A DNA stretch of 64,000 nt from an uncultured Desulfobacter sp. (GTDB lineage Bacteria; Desulfobacterota; Desulfobacteria; Desulfobacterales; Desulfobacteraceae), in assembly GCF_963666675.1 (NCBI RefSeq), contig NZ_OY762929.1, positions 5,862,001 through 5,926,000 on the forward strand, in the 5' to 3' direction. Numbering within the stretch: the first letter of the stretch is position 1; each line of letters begins with the position of its first letter. The notes under the pieces were generated by a model, which saw nothing but the letters and a program-made list of their open reading frames with translations, was not told the origin of the DNA and made no database searches. Positions 26,212 to 37,393 of this stretch are shown one piece after another. Made by a program: the position numbers and the translations under genes.

Positions 26212-27363
26212 ATGGCTGAGAATATACAATTTATTCCAGGAAGTGATGCCTGTATTGAAGGCGCCCTGTATGCCGGGTGTGACTTTTTTGCAGGTTATCC
26301 CATCACGCCGTCATCAGAAGTTGCAGAGGGTTTGTCTGCTGCACTTCCCAAAAGAGGCGGCAAATTTATCCAGATGGAAGACGAAATTGCATCCATGGCC
26401 TGCATCATCGGCGCAGCCCTTGCCGGTAAAAAGGTTATGACCGCAACTTCCGGCCCCGGCTTCTCCCTGAAGCAGGAAGGTATCGGATACGCCTGTATGG
26501 CAGAGGTCCCCTGTGTTATTGCAAATATCCAGAGAGGCGGCCCCTCCACAGGTAACCCCACCCACGTTGCCCAGGGTGACACAATGCAGGCCAGATGGGG
26601 CTCCCATGGTGATCACAGCATTATTGCCATGACCGCGTCCAACCTTCAGGATGTATTTAAAATTACGGTTGAAGGATTTAATCTAGCTGAAAAATACCGG
26701 ACTCCTGTTGTCCTGATGTTTGATGAGGCCACCCAGCACCTGAGAGAAAAAGTGGTCATTCCTGAACCCGGCGAGATCGAAGTTGTGGACAGAATCAGAA
26801 CCACGATCCCCGTAGGCGAACAATACTATCCCTATCTTACCGATGAAAACGGCCAGCGGCCGATGTCCGATTTCGGTGCAGGCCATCGTTACCACGTGAC
26901 CGGCCTTTGTCATAACATTATGGGCTTTCCCGACGTGAGCCCTGAAAATGTTAATGCGCTGATCCACCACCTGGTAGATAAAATTGAAAGTAAAGCCAAC
27001 GACATCGCCATGTACAAAGAGTACTACATGGATGATGCCGACTACGTCATCGTTGCCTACGGCACAACAACCAGATCCGCGCTCCAGGCTGCCGAAGACT
27101 ATCGCAATCAGTTCGGCATCAAGGTCGGCGTTTTAGAGCTTCAGGTTGTATGGCCCTTTGCAGATGACATTATCAGAGAAAAATGTGCCAATGCCAAGGC
27201 CGTGATTGTAGCTGAAATGAATATGGGCCAGATTGTCAATGAGGTAAAACGTGTTGTGGCTGCGCCTGAAAAAGTTTACTTCTCCAACCGGGTTGACAAC
27301 CAAATCATCAAGCCCAACGATATCAAAGCTGCCATCAGAATGATCACAGGAAAGGGGATATAA
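26212..27363 (+). CDS. korA: 2-oxoglutarate:ferredoxin oxidoreductase, alpha subunit
   Basis: A 383-residue protein with the pyrimidine-binding TPP domain of the 2-oxoacid:ferredoxin oxidoreductases. It shows GCDFFAGYPITPSSEVAE at the N-terminus, then QMEDEIASMACIIGAALAGKK and TSGPGFSLKQEGIGYA, as in KorA proteins. The YPITPSSE motif contacts substrate and CoA in the family. The gamma domain is a separate gene here (28186-28725). It is followed one base later by korB. Confidence 0.92.
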   Translation: MAENIQFIPGSDACIEGALYAGCDFFAGYPITPSSEVAEGLSAALPKRGGKFIQMEDEIASMACIIGAALAGKKVMTATSGPGFSLKQEGIGYACMAEVPCVIANIQRGGPSTGNPTHVAQGDTMQARWGSHGDHSIIAMTASNLQDVFKITVEGFNLAEKYRTPVVLMFDEATQHLREKVVIPEPGEIEVVDRIRTTIPVGEQYYPYLTDENGQRPMSDFGAGHRYHVTGLCHNIMGFPDVSPENVNALIHHLVDKIESKANDIAMYKEYYMDDADYVIVAYGTTTRSALQAAEDYRNQFGIKVGVLELQVVWPFADDIIREKCANAKAVIVAEMNMGQIVNEVKRVVAAPEKVYFSNRVDNQIIKPNDIKAAIRMITGKGI

Positions 27364-27364
27364 C

Positions 27365-28180
27365 ATGAGCGAATTTGATGTAAAAAAATATATCCGGGCC
27401 CAATTTTTCCCCCAGATGTGGTGTCCGGGTTGCGGACACGGAACTGTTATGGGTGCCCTTCTTCGGGCCATCCATGATCTGGGATTGGAAAACGATGAGG
27501 TTTCCGTAGTCTCCGGTATCGGATGTTCTTCAAGAATCTCCGGCTATCTTGATTTCAACACCGCACACACCATGCACGGCAGAGCCCTTCCGACGGCCAC
27601 AGGTGTTAAGCTTGCCAACCCCAACCTGAAAGTTATTGTCCCCTTTGGTGACGGTGACTCCACGGCCATCGGCGGCAACCACTTTATCCATGCCTGCAGA
27701 AGAAATATCGATATTACAGCCATCGTCATGAACAACCGGATTTACGGCATGACCGGCGGACAGTACTCCCCCATGTCCGGCTGTGGTGTAAAAGCAAGTA
27801 CTGCTCCCTATGGTGTTCCCGATCGTTCCTTTGATCTGGTTGAACTGGCCAAAGGCGCAGGTGCAACCTTTGTTGCAAGAACAACTGTTTACCATGTCAA
27901 AGAAGCCCAGAATACAATCAGAAAAGCCATTGAACACAAAGGCTTTTCCGTGGTTGAAATTCTGTCCATGTGCCCCACCCAGTTCGGTAGAAAGAACAAG
28001 GCAGGCGAAGCTCCCCAGATGATGGAATGGTACAAGGAAGCCACCGTACCCATGGGTTCCAAAAAACTGGCAGAGAATCCGGATCTTATTCAACGCGGCG
28101 TTTTTGTTGATGAAGAAGCTCTCGAATATTGCGAAGCTTACCAAACAAACGTCATTGACAAGGTAATGAAGAAAGGATAG
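27365..28180 (+). CDS. korB: 2-oxoglutarate:ferredoxin oxidoreductase, beta subunit
   Basis: A 271-residue TPP-binding subunit. MWCPGCGHGTVMGALLRAI and GIGCSSRISGYLDFNTAHTMHGRALPTATG are the KorB signatures. The Mg-TPP motif is GDGDSTAIGGNHFIHACRRNIDITAIVMNN, given here in parts: GDGDS, then IGGNHFIHA, then VMNNRIYGMTGGQ. Similar 2-oxoacid enzymes exist, but the set and order DABC fit the 2-oxoglutarate enzyme best. Confidence 0.92.
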   Translation: MSEFDVKKYIRAQFFPQMWCPGCGHGTVMGALLRAIHDLGLENDEVSVVSGIGCSSRISGYLDFNTAHTMHGRALPTATGVKLANPNLKVIVPFGDGDSTAIGGNHFIHACRRNIDITAIVMNNRIYGMTGGQYSPMSGCGVKASTAPYGVPDRSFDLVELAKGAGATFVARTTVYHVKEAQNTIRKAIEHKGFSVVEILSMCPTQFGRKNKAGEAPQMMEWYKEATVPMGSKKLAENPDLIQRGVFVDEEALEYCEAYQTNVIDKVMKKG

Positions 28181-28185
28181 GCATA

Positions 28186-28725
28186 ATGGAATCAACAGGA
28201 ATGGTTTTTACAGCTTCTGGCGGACAAGGTGTCATCACCACAGCCATTATCCTTGCCAGAGCTGCTACAATCTTTGAGGGCAAAAACGCGATTCAGTCTC
28301 AGAGCTACGGAGCTGCTGCCCGTGGTGGCGCTACCCGTGCCGACATTTTAATTTCAGACGGCAATCTTTATTACCCCAAAGTTGAAGAAGCTGATATTTT
28401 TGTCGCTCTGATGCAGGAAGGCTATAATAAATATTACAACGTCATTAAACCCGGTGGTCTGATGATCGTTGACCCAAGATACGTCACACCCGGCAATGTC
28501 AATGCCAAGATCCTGGCCTTGCCCATGTATGACACCGTTGTTAAAGAACTCGGAAAACCGATTGTTTACAGTGTGTGCGTTGTTGGCGCCCTGATCGGTG
28601 CAGCAGGCATCTGCAAACCCGAATCAGCGATAAGCGTTATCGAGACTGCCATGCCGCCGGCGTTCTTTGACCTGAACAAACAGGCTCTGGAACTTGGTAT
28701 TAAGCTTGGTAAAGAAGCGGCTTAG
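28186..28725 (+). CDS. korC: 2-oxoglutarate:ferredoxin oxidoreductase, gamma subunit
   Basis: A 179-residue subunit with FTASGGQGVITTAIILARAA, QSQSYGAAARGGATRADILIS and a C-terminal AAGICKPESAISVIETA. It contributes the CoA-proximal gamma domain of the complex. It starts five bases after korB and ends before a strong intrinsic terminator at 28774-28813, which closes the korDABC operon. Confidence 0.92.
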   Translation: MESTGMVFTASGGQGVITTAIILARAATIFEGKNAIQSQSYGAAARGGATRADILISDGNLYYPKVEEADIFVALMQEGYNKYYNVIKPGGLMIVDPRYVTPGNVNAKILALPMYDTVVKELGKPIVYSVCVVGALIGAAGICKPESAISVIETAMPPAFFDLNKQALELGIKLGKEAA

Positions 28726-28773
28726 AATCCAATCGATAGATTGACGTTTTAAGTTAAGCCGACGAGAATAAAG

Positions 28774-28813
28774 AAAAGGCCGATCCACTTCGTGTGTGAG
28801 ATCGGCCTTTTTT
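28774..28813 (+). terminator. Intrinsic terminator after korDABC (bidirectional)
   Basis: A 12-bp perfect stem, AAAAGGCCGATC with GATCGGCCTTTT, and a 14-base loop are followed by a T-run. On the minus strand the same hairpin ends with TTTT and can close the REC-HPt gene. The first 15 bases also occur in the terminator at 47753-47793. Confidence 0.9.
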
Positions 28814-28847
28814 ACTTTTGCCCCCCTGATCATCAGGAAAATGGTCA

Positions 28848-29660
28848 TCAGGAAAAATCCCCGGCCAATACCTGCCTGATGCTGTCTATTATTTTAATGC
28901 ACTCATCGTTTAAGGCCTGGACCTGAACCGTTAGATCGGAGGGTTCAGCGTTCCCGGTCTCTGCGGCTGATTCAAGTTGCTCGGAGAGCGTAACGGCTTT
29001 GGGCGCTGCCAAATATTTAAGCATCCCCTTCAATCTATGTGCATCATTTTGCAGTTCATCATACGCTTGTTTTGCGATGCAATCGGTCATATTTGCCACA
29101 AGTGGCGGATAGGTCGATTCAAAGGAGTCCAGGCATTTGCCCAAAAGAGATTTTTTTCCTGCCATGACCCGCTTTAGTTCCTTAATGTCCATGGGGCTTT
29201 CTAAATTCTGGTTGCCTTTGGCTTCAGCTTTCCCATTGGATATCACGTCCACACTTTTTTCCCGGATAGCTTTTTGAACAGCGTTGTTCAAGGCTTCCGG
29301 ATTCAGGGGTTTTTCCAGAAATTCATCCATGCCACTATTTAAAAAAAGCGTTTTGTCCTCCTGTGTGGTATGGGCGGTCAGGGCAATGATCGGTGTTCGT
29401 GGCCACCCCTTGTCCTTTTCGACATCTCTGATTGCAAGGGCGGCATCAATACCGTTCATTTCCGGCATTTCACCATCCATCAAAATCAAGTCAAAACGGT
29501 GGGCGCAGAACATATTTACCGCCTCTTTGCCGTTCTCTACAATTTCAACCCGGCCTATATTCAACATTTTAATCAGGCCCTTGACAACCACCTGATTTAT
29601 TTTGTCATCTTCGGCCAATAAAATAGAATACCCACCGGAAACCTGTGTTTTATCATTCAT
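28848..29660 (-). CDS. REC-HPt phosphorelay protein
   Basis: A 270-residue protein. The receiver domain (residues 11-135) has the acidic pair LAEDDK, phospho-acceptor Asp 62 in LMDGEMPEMNG and the KP pair in FLEKPLN. A linker is followed by an HPt domain (about 155-265) with its His in [14 protein letters not shown]. No output domain is present, so it is a relay component, probably serving the hybrid kinase 73 bp upstream, which is transcribed in the same direction. The HPt motif [11 protein letters not shown] is close to that of the kinase at 38699, suggesting related relay modules. Confidence 0.88.
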   Translation of the reverse strand: MNDKTQVSGGYSILLAEDDKINQVVVKGLIKMLNIGRVEIVENGKEAVNMFCAHRFDLILMDGEMPEMNGIDAALAIRDVEKDKGWPRTPIIALTAHTTQEDKTLFLNSGMDEFLEKPLNPEALNNAVQKAIREKSVDVISNGKAEAKGNQNLESPMDIKELKRVMAGKKSLLGKCLDSFESTYPPLVANMTDCIAKQAYDELQNDAHRLKGMLKYLAAPKAVTLSEQLESAAETGNAEPSDLTVQVQALNDECIKIIDSIRQVLAGDFS

Positions 29661-29732
29661 AATTCCACCTGATGATTAAATTATCGCCCTTTGGCAGGCT
29701 GTTAAAATATATATTATATCTCAGTATTGATA

Positions 29733-32700
29733 TCATGAATCCGATGCCAAAAGTTGATACAGGTACGCTTCAAGATCGCGCTTAAGTCTGTTAAACTGAT
29801 CGCCTATTTCCGGCAAACGCTGCTCAAGCCCCTTTAAATCCTCTGCTTTGCCTGCCTGTTCCATTGCCAGGGCGGTGTTGTGAAACTCACCTGCCGCCAC
29901 ATAACCCGATGCCCCCTTGATCTTATGGGCCTGGGCGCCGCTTTTTTGGGCCTGGCCCTGCCTGATCAGTTCGCCTAGTGTATCAATTTGACCGGGCATG
30001 TCCTCCAAAAAGGTGTTGATGGCAATTGAAACGAGCTGCCGGTCGCCCATGAGATTGGCCATCAGCCTCTTTGCATCGAACGTGACCGGCCGATTGTTCT
30101 GCTTGCTTTTATGATCCACAACTAAAGGTTCCTTGTTACGGGTCGGGGTGTGATTGAGCCAGGTTTTAATCTTTTCAATCAAAATATTGGGATCCACCGG
30201 TTTGCTGATATAATCATTCATGCCTGCATTCAGGCATTTTTCCCGGTCCCCGGCCATGGCATTGGCCGTCATGGCGATTACCGGAATATCCGGGTTGATC
30301 ACATTGGATGCGGCATTGCGGATCATCCGGGTGGCCTCAAGGCCGTCCAGTTCCGGCATCTGCAAATCCATCAGCACCAGGTCATAGGTCTTTTTTTCAA
30401 GTGCCCAGACTGCCTGGCTGCCGTTTGCCACAACATCCACATGATACCCCAGCTTTTCCAAAATGCCCTTTGCAACGATCTGGTTAATGATATTGTCTTC
30501 GGCCAGAAGAATCCTCACATGGGACGGCTTGATGTCACCAACCGAATGTCGGCTTTGCCCATTGTCTCCCTGGTCGACCGACGCACCTGACAGGACGGTT
30601 ATAAGGGTATCAGTAAGTTCACAGTGGCGCACAGGTTTGGTAAGGTAAGCTGAAAACCCCATGGCCTCGAAATGCCGCACATCCCCACGCCGGCCTAAAG
30701 GCAGCAGCAGCACGAGTGCAACATCTGCCCCGAACGGCTCATTTTTAATGGCCATACCAAGGGCCTCTCCCCCCATGCCGGGCATCTGCATATCCAGTAT
30801 GGCCAGGTCATAGAAGATATTTTCCCGGGCCGAATGCCGTAATTTTTCCAGGGCCGTTTCGGCATCTGCCCCATCGGACACCTGGGCCCCCATACCGGTC
30901 AGTTGGTTCATTAATATTTCCCGGTTGGTTTGGTTGTCATCAACAATTAAAATACGGACATCGTTCAGTTGAGCCGGCATAATTCTTTGGGAATGCTCAA
31001 GTTCAGATCCGGGCTGCTTTTTAAACCGAGCCGTAAACCAGAACAGGCAGCCAGGATGAAGACTTTTTAATGGGCCGGTTTCAGGGACAGGTGAAATAAC
31101 CCCGATATCTCCGCCCATCATTTCGGCCAGTTTTTTGGAAATGGCAAGCCCCAAGCCTGTACCGCCGTATTTTCGTGTAATGGAAGTATCCCCCTGGGTA
31201 AACTGTTCAAACAGATGGTCCTGTTGGTCAGGGGCTATGCCCACACCCGTATCTTTTACGCTGAAATAAATAAGGGCATCTTCCTTGGTTTCCTGTCTGA
31301 GGTGCGCCTGGATGACCACCTCTCCGGTTTTGGTAAATTTAATGGCATTGCCGGCCAGATTGGTCAAAATCTGACGCAGGCGGCCCGGATCGCCCTGGAG
31401 CAGTCCCGGCACATCGGCGGAGACCCAGCAGATCAGCTCCAGATCTTTTTCATGGGCCTTGAGGGCCATCATCTGGGCAAAATCATCCATAAAGGCAGAC
31501 AGTTCAAAATCCAGAATTTCCATATCCAGTTTGCCTGCCTCAATTTTTGAAAAATCCAGAATATCATTGATCAAGGACAACAGGGCGTCGGCACTGGCCT
31601 TGGCATTGTTGGTGAAAAGAAGTTGTTCGTCGGACAGATCCGTATCCAGCAACAGGCAGGTCATCCCGATGATACCGTTCATGGGGGTCCGGATCTCATG
31701 GCTCATATTGGCCAGGAACTCGCTTTTTGCCCGGGTGGCCATCTCGGCTCTGGCCGCCATCTGGGTTGCCAGGGCCGTCTGTTTTTTTAAATCTTCATTC
31801 ACGGTCATTAATTCATTCCGGGCCTTTTTAAGCGCCGTGTTGGCCTCCTCGGTCTGCATTAACGAATGCTGCAGTTTTTCCTGGGCCTGTTTGCGCTCGG
31901 TAATATCGGTATGGGTACCGAACATCATCAACGGCCTGCCATCCTCGGTTCTGGAAATCACCCGCCCCTTATCCTGCACCCAGACCCAGTCGCCATTCTT
32001 GTGCTTCATCCTGCATTCGGCATCGTAAATTTCCAGTTCCCCTGAAAAATGGCGTTCTAAAAGGCCTTCCCTCTTCTTTATATCATCCGGGTGTGCCAGT
32101 CTCTCCCTGGTGTCAATGGAAACCGGCGACAACTCCCCAAGGCTGTACCCGCAAATCCGGGCCCATCGTTCGTTAAAGACAGTCTCCCCGGTCTGGATGT
32201 TCCATTCCCAGGTTCCCACATCCGTCCCCCGAATAACATTAGCCAGGCGTTCACGCTCTTTTGAGACCTGCATCTGGGCATTGACATAATCGGTCTGGTC
32301 GAACATATAGCCGTGGATTTGCACAACATTGCCCGTGCTGTCACGCAACAGACGGGTAAAGTCATAAAACCACCGGTAATCGCCGTTTTGGGTGCGAAGT
32401 CTGTAAGTCTGTTCAAAATGCAAGGTGCCGTCTTTAATATATCCGGCCACTTCAGCGCCCACCTCTTTCAGATCATCCGGATGTATCAGCTCCGAATATC
32501 TGAAATTGCTGTCCATCATCTGCTCCGGCGTATACCCCAGAATCTGGGCGACATTTTTGGACACAAAGGTTACGGGCCAGTGGCTTTCAGGATTCCAGGA
32601 AATGGTGATCACAGGTCCCGCCGCAAAAAGATCCCGCTCTTCACGAAGGGCATCTTCAGCTCTTTGCTGCTCCGTGATATCCACAAAGGTTTCCAAAAGT

Positions 32701-34340
32701 GCAGGTTGCCCGTTGTAATTAAAAGGCCGAACGGTTTTGATAATGGGAATTTCAACACCCGATGTCGTTAAAAGTGTCCGCCGACGGTTGTCCATCGTCT
32801 GCCCAAGGTCTGTCATCGGGCAGGCGCCTTTTTCCGCCGGACAGATGTATTGGATACATTCATGGCCAACGATCCGATCCCGATCTGCGCCGATAAGCTT
32901 TGCCGCAGTGGGATTGATGTACCGAATCATGTGATCCGCCCGGCTGATGATAACCACGCCGGCATCCAGGTGTTCAAGAATTTCCCGTTGCCGGGATTCG
33001 GCCTCCACCAAGGAAGCCTGGGTTCGAGCCAGTTCTTTAAAACTGTCACCTGCCATCACTGCAATGGCTTGAAATTCATGAAAGGTATAATCAGCAGAAT
33101 CGACATCTTGGGCCCGAATGGCTTTCTGGAGCAAAGAAAGCTCTTGGTCAACACTTGCGGTAAAACGGCGGGAAGCCATTTTTAAAAGAAGAATCACGCT
33201 GAATGTCAGGCTGAAAATAATTAAAAGTTCCACAAAAAATTTGTTGCGCAGCTGTATCCCAAAGGACTGGACGTTGTTTTCAATATCATCCAGGTACAGG
33301 CCGCTGCCAACGATCCAGCCCCAGTCATTAATTTTACGGGCAAATGAAATTTTCGGTACCCCCCGGCCAAGACTGGGCTTGTTCCATTTATACTGAACAA
33401 ATCCGCCCCCGGCATTACCTGCGGCTGCAACCAAACTCTGTACGACTTTTACCCCGTTGGGATCAGTGGTGTCCCAGAGGTTTTTACCCACCAATTCCGG
33501 CTGAACCGGATTAAGCAACACAAACCCTCTATCCGTGAAAACAAAAAGATACCCTTCCCCGTTGGCATAAACGTAGGTCTCGAGACCTCTAATGATTTGT
33601 TTTTTAATGTCTTGGATTGACATACCTTTTTGAGCCAGACGTTGCCGCTCATAGTTGGTATAATCCACGGCCCGGTTAATCATGGTCCGGATCAAATCTT
33701 TTCTTTCATTAAAAATGCTGTGCCGTATCTGCGCCATCTCATTTTTAGCCGCAAACCAGGAGTGCACAGCCAATCCTGTCACCAGAACTGCGCTTAGAAG
33801 AATAAGCGCCTGGCGCAAATTTCTGCGAAATACATCAGGCATAGATCGGGAAGCAGGGAGTTCGGTCTTTGAAAACAGACGGATCAGACTGTGTCCAGCC
33901 AGTACCAAAAGCAACATTCCCAGCCCGGCAACAATGGCAACGGGCCATATTTTTGAATTCGGCCCGTTGCGGATTTGCGTATCCTCGGGAAACAGGTCGG
34001 GATTTAAACCGTGGGGACCTGCCACTTCCAGCGGTCGGCGCTTGCTGTCCAGATACTCAACGAAAAATTCAACTGGCACATCTTCCAGGGCCGTTCTGAT
34101 CCCGGCTTCTATATTGTCGGTCCAGGAAAATCCTTTGTGGTACGCATGGAGTATAAATATGCGTTTTAGGGTGTGTGACGTCCGATCGTCTGCATCAACG
34201 TTTGCGGCACTTGCGGCAAAAACAGTTGAAAGCACAACACAGCAGGCAATCAAAATTCCGCAAACCACATGGGTCAACGCAAATTGCATGCAATATTTTA
34301 TGCAAAACAGGGATTTAAATTTCATTTTAACAGACACCAT
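29733..34340 (-). CDS. Giant hybrid histidine kinase with Cache sensor, PAS array, 2 REC and HPt
   Basis: A 1535-residue protein. An N-terminal signal or anchor segment is followed by a short stretch (about residues 55-100, [18 protein letters not shown]) that matches only the start of an ABC-substrate-binding-type sensor. Membrane helices (about 130-152 and 172-194) then flank a single Cache domain (about 200-350, with a helix after it). Several PAS domains follow (about 440-830), then HisKA with His 881 in [13 protein letters not shown], an ATPase domain, two receivers and an HPt ([13 protein letters not shown]) near the C-terminus. The REC-HPt gene downstream is a likely partner. No convincing ribosome site precedes the ATG at 34340. 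Confidence 0.9.
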   Translation of the reverse strand: MVSVKMKFKSLFCIKYCMQFALTHVVCGILIACCVVLSTVFAASAANVDADDRTSHTLKRIFILHAYHKGFSWTDNIEAGIRTALEDVPVEFFVEYLDSKRRPLEVAGPHGLNPDLFPEDTQIRNGPNSKIWPVAIVAGLGMLLLVLAGHSLIRLFSKTELPASRSMPDVFRRNLRQALILLSAVLVTGLAVHSWFAAKNEMAQIRHSIFNERKDLIRTMINRAVDYTNYERQRLAQKGMSIQDIKKQIIRGLETYVYANGEGYLFVFTDRGFVLLNPVQPELVGKNLWDTTDPNGVKVVQSLVAAAGNAGGGFVQYKWNKPSLGRGVPKISFARKINDWGWIVGSGLYLDDIENNVQSFGIQLRNKFFVELLIIFSLTFSVILLLKMASRRFTASVDQELSLLQKAIRAQDVDSADYTFHEFQAIAVMAGDSFKELARTQASLVEAESRQREILEHLDAGVVIISRADHMIRYINPTAAKLIGADRDRIVGHECIQYICPAEKGACPMTDLGQTMDNRRRTLLTTSGVEIPIIKTVRPFNYNGQPALLETFVDITEQQRAEDALREERDLFAAGPVITISWNPESHWPVTFVSKNVAQILGYTPEQMMDSNFRYSELIHPDDLKEVGAEVAGYIKDGTLHFEQTYRLRTQNGDYRWFYDFTRLLRDSTGNVVQIHGYMFDQTDYVNAQMQVSKERERLANVIRGTDVGTWEWNIQTGETVFNERWARICGYSLGELSPVSIDTRERLAHPDDIKKREGLLERHFSGELEIYDAECRMKHKNGDWVWVQDKGRVISRTEDGRPLMMFGTHTDITERKQAQEKLQHSLMQTEEANTALKKARNELMTVNEDLKKQTALATQMAARAEMATRAKSEFLANMSHEIRTPMNGIIGMTCLLLDTDLSDEQLLFTNNAKASADALLSLINDILDFSKIEAGKLDMEILDFELSAFMDDFAQMMALKAHEKDLELICWVSADVPGLLQGDPGRLRQILTNLAGNAIKFTKTGEVVIQAHLRQETKEDALIYFSVKDTGVGIAPDQQDHLFEQFTQGDTSITRKYGGTGLGLAISKKLAEMMGGDIGVISPVPETGPLKSLHPGCLFWFTARFKKQPGSELEHSQRIMPAQLNDVRILIVDDNQTNREILMNQLTGMGAQVSDGADAETALEKLRHSARENIFYDLAILDMQMPGMGGEALGMAIKNEPFGADVALVLLLPLGRRGDVRHFEAMGFSAYLTKPVRHCELTDTLITVLSGASVDQGDNGQSRHSVGDIKPSHVRILLAEDNIINQIVAKGILEKLGYHVDVVANGSQAVWALEKKTYDLVLMDLQMPELDGLEATRMIRNAASNVINPDIPVIAMTANAMAGDREKCLNAGMNDYISKPVDPNILIEKIKTWLNHTPTRNKEPLVVDHKSKQNNRPVTFDAKRLMANLMGDRQLVSIAINTFLEDMPGQIDTLGELIRQGQAQKSGAQAHKIKGASGYVAAGEFHNTALAMEQAGKAEDLKGLEQRLPEIGDQFNRLKRDLEAYLYQLLASDS

Positions 34341-34660
34341 ATACCGAAGCTAAAAAAAGGCCTGCCGCTAAATTCGTACCGGATTAGGGCCACGATCAGA
34401 ATTAAATCGGCCATAGATAGGCCGAGGGAGACTTAAAAGACAAGTATTCGGGCTATTTTATTTTGAGCATGGGCCTTAAATTAGCCTTGCGCGGATCAAT
34501 TCAAGGAAAACGGCAAAGCATATTGTATAGAAATACTTAATGAAATCAGGATACATTTAAAGGGTTGAAATTGCAAGTTTAGAAAATCGGGGCTCAGCAG
34601 ATGAAATCCCCCGGCGTTTATGATATTTAAAGATCTGATACAGATAACAAGAGGCCGGCC
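34341..34660. other. Divergent intergenic region
   Basis: About 320 bp between the leftward kinase and the rightward FUSC genes; no gene is seen. It contains one small hairpin (CGGCC/GGCCG at 34408-34424) and must carry both promoters. Confidence 0.5.
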
Positions 34661-35782
34661 ATGCCCCGTTTTTTAAATCGATTTTACATTAAATTCATAC
34701 GCCCCACAGATCCCGGATTATTCATTACCAAATATGCAGCCAAAGCAACGGTTTGCTGCCTGATTTCTTTGGCGGCGGCCCTGCTCCTTGGGCTGCGCGG
34801 ACATGATCTGTTGTGGTGGCTGATCGGTGCGCTTTGCACAATCTTGTTCCGCACGGGCAGTACCTTCAGTCGCCGGAAAATGTACGGGTTGATACTTCTG
34901 GGCACCGTAACCCTGACCGTGCCCGTTGCTGCGATGATCGGCAATCATACTGCAGCAAGTCTTGGGTTTATCTTTATTCTATCGTTCGCCTGTTTTTTTG
35001 TTGCGTCCTTGGGGGTCTCGGCCTCCACCATCGGCATCGGCTCCCTTGTGGTCACCATGATTTCTGTCTTTTCCCCGGCCGACCCCATTGCCGGACTCGT
35101 CCGGTCGGCCTATCTGATGGGCGGGGGGGTGATCTCATTTTTAATCAACTTTTACCTGTGGCCCTTTGATCCGGAAAAGGTCCTTTTATCGGCAGCCAAG
35201 TTAGCGGTTGAAGACATGGGGCTCTTTTTTGACGGACTTTGCGCAAGGATCAAAAACCCCCGGGTGACCAATGCAAATCTGGACTACCTGAGTTCGGAAG
35301 CCTCGGCATCCATACGCCGGTACCGGGTCTTCATGGAAAGCTTCAATGTGGATCCGTTGAAGGGCAGCAAATCCCGGGGTGGCCCAGGTCTTTACTACTT
35401 TTCCCTGGTCCGGCTGTTTGAATCCCTGGTGGGATTGTTTCACCACATACATTTCAGTGACGACAACCCCGAATTTGACGCACTCAAAGAGCGCTTTTAC
35501 ACCGCTTCATGGGGCATCGGCGAGGTCTTTGATATTTTCATCGAAATGAAATCGACCGGTTATATCAAACCCGATTTTTCCCCCATCCTTGCCGATCTGG
35601 AAGAAATTCAGACGGTTCTTGTGGAGATGAAAGGATACCGGCAAGGAGACGATGGACAAAACAGATTCCTGGAGGCCTGGGCGGCCCTGTACGAACTGAA
35701 AAATGTGGTCATCGAACTTGAAAATATGATGAAAACGGCAGACCGGCGTTTCAGACTGGAGGCAAAATCCCATGCAGCATAA
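34661..35782 (+). CDS. FUSC-family membrane protein, first of a split pair
   Basis: A 373-residue protein with about six N-terminal membrane helices (residues 20-175), then a cytoplasmic helical domain. The pattern of LLGLRGHDLLWWLIGALCTIL and the repeated helices resembles the N-terminal half of fusaric-acid-resistance/aromatic-acid-exporter proteins. The next gene overlaps it by 11 bp and encodes a second FUSC-like half. Together they would equal one usual transporter of about 700 residues. The substrate is unknown. Confidence 0.75.
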   Translation: MPRFLNRFYIKFIRPTDPGLFITKYAAKATVCCLISLAAALLLGLRGHDLLWWLIGALCTILFRTGSTFSRRKMYGLILLGTVTLTVPVAAMIGNHTAASLGFIFILSFACFFVASLGVSASTIGIGSLVVTMISVFSPADPIAGLVRSAYLMGGGVISFLINFYLWPFDPEKVLLSAAKLAVEDMGLFFDGLCARIKNPRVTNANLDYLSSEASASIRRYRVFMESFNVDPLKGSKSRGGPGLYYFSLVRLFESLVGLFHHIHFSDDNPEFDALKERFYTASWGIGEVFDIFIEMKSTGYIKPDFSPILADLEEIQTVLVEMKGYRQGDDGQNRFLEAWAALYELKNVVIELENMMKTADRRFRLEAKSHAA

Positions 35783-36857
35783 CCACTGGGCCCGATTATC
35801 CAAAGAGCTCACCTTTTCCTCCCAGATCTTCCGCCATGCCCTGAGGGCCGCCATTGCCATCACCCTGGCCGTTGCCGTGGTCAAGCAGACATCCCTTTAC
35901 CACGCCCTGTGGGTGCCGATCACCGTACTGGTGATTATGCGGCCCTCTTTGGGCGGCACCCTGCACATCAGTTGGGAGCGGCTGGCCGGCACGGCGGCAG
36001 GTGCGGTTGCGGGTATCCTCCTGGCCGTTCTTGGGCTGCCCATGGTTGCTGTCGGCATGATTGCCTTTGCAATGCTGTTTTTTATTTTCTATTGTAAAGG
36101 GCGAAACTATCTCGCGTTTATTGCATTCCTGACCGCTGATCTAGTGCTTGTTCTGGCAAGCGCCTTTCCCCATCCCTGGCAAAGCGGGGCCGAACGTATG
36201 CTGGACACGGTTCTGGGCATCGGCATCGGCATCGGGGTCTCTTTTGTGGTATGGCCCAACTTTGCCAGAAAGAACCTGCGCCAGGCCATAGGCGATCTGA
36301 TCGCGGCCCAGCATCGTCATTTCAGGCAGCTTCGCAAGGCCTATCTCAGCGACACCCCGGATTCGGTCCATCTTCTGTCCGGACGGCTGCAGGCCCGGGA
36401 AAGTCTGGATAACTGTACCCAGAAATGCACGGACGCAGCCATAGAGCCCGGACTGATTTCGGGCCAGCGCCAGGAATTGCTCAACCTGGTGGATGTTTTT
36501 GCCAAACTGCATAAAACACTGATTGCGCTCTCCTCCATTGTCGCCAATTCCACAGGGGTATTCAAAGGAGAGATCCAGCCTGATTTTGAACGGCTCATGG
36601 ATACGATTCAGAATCAATTTTCACAGTTGGAAACCTATGCCCGCACCGGGGAGGCATCCCTCTCCCCCCAGGCCTTCAACGACTGCTTCAGCCGGTTCAT
36701 GGTCCGGCTGGGCACCATGCGTATGAACGGGGAATTTGACCGATTTCCCCTGGACGCCCGGAACAATTCATCCTCTTTTATCCTCCAGATCCGTCAAATC
36801 GGCGACGGGCTTGACCAGATTTATGCCGGACTGAAAAATCTTAGAACCCCCCAATGA
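35772..36857 (+). CDS. FUSC-family membrane protein, second of a split pair
   Basis: A 361-residue protein. It begins with a FUSC membrane block (residues 20-165: HALRAAIAITLAVAVVKQ, HALWVPITVLVIMRPSLGGT, ERMLDTVLGIGIGIGVSFVVWP). This strongly matches the conserved FUSC core, including the RPSLG(GT) turn. A helical cytoplasmic region follows. It overlaps the preceding gene by 11 bp in another frame, so coupled translation and a heteromeric exporter are likely. The substrate is not predictable. Confidence 0.85.
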   Translation: MQHNHWARLSKELTFSSQIFRHALRAAIAITLAVAVVKQTSLYHALWVPITVLVIMRPSLGGTLHISWERLAGTAAGAVAGILLAVLGLPMVAVGMIAFAMLFFIFYCKGRNYLAFIAFLTADLVLVLASAFPHPWQSGAERMLDTVLGIGIGIGVSFVVWPNFARKNLRQAIGDLIAAQHRHFRQLRKAYLSDTPDSVHLLSGRLQARESLDNCTQKCTDAAIEPGLISGQRQELLNLVDVFAKLHKTLIALSSIVANSTGVFKGEIQPDFERLMDTIQNQFSQLETYARTGEASLSPQAFNDCFSRFMVRLGTMRMNGEFDRFPLDARNNSSSFILQIRQIGDGLDQIYAGLKNLRTPQ

Positions 36858-37393
36858 CACGGTGTTAAATTGCGTTTTTTTAAGGCATCAGGGCGAACGC
36901 ACTTAAATTGTATTACCCCTGGGTACTTTCATGACGTGAAAATATTCCATTTATCAAGGCAATTCTCTGTGTGGTTTGGCGCAAGCCACACCTCTGTGTC
37001 CTCTGTGGTTTAAGAACAAGAAATCCCGAAGGAATTTAATGTTTTTCTCAAATCTCCTGGTTTGTAAGATTAGCGAGCTACGCTCGCTTTTTCTACCACA
37101 GAGGACACCGAGAGCACAGCGTTCCAGTGCTGCGCACTGAAGCAGGTTAAGTAGGTTCTGAGACCCGCACACATTTCTTTCTGAATTCGACTACGTATTG
37201 GGTTTCGCTCCTCAATTCAACCTACGGATTGCAATCAAAATTTTAATGCGTTTGCCCTGGTTAAGGCAGGATCGTAATTGACTCCTGGGCAGCTATATCG
37301 TAAAATTTGTCTTGCTATACGTTAAAAAATCAGCATATTATTAAATAATTTCATGAATACAAATTTAACATCTCTACGGGGTTATGACGCATT
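36858..37393. other. Intergenic region rich in dispersed repeats and hairpins
   Basis: No gene is seen. CCTCTGTGTCCTCTGTGGTTT (36990-37011) is inverted at 37091-37111 as ACCACAGAGGACACCGAGAG, a variant of the CACGGAAA family. Between them lies a 7-bp hairpin, AGCGAGC/GCTCGCT at 37072-37088, followed by TTTTT and able to act as a terminator. A degenerate TTGGGTTTCGCTCCTCAATT motif at 37198-37217 looks like a further dispersed repeat. Confidence 0.6.
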
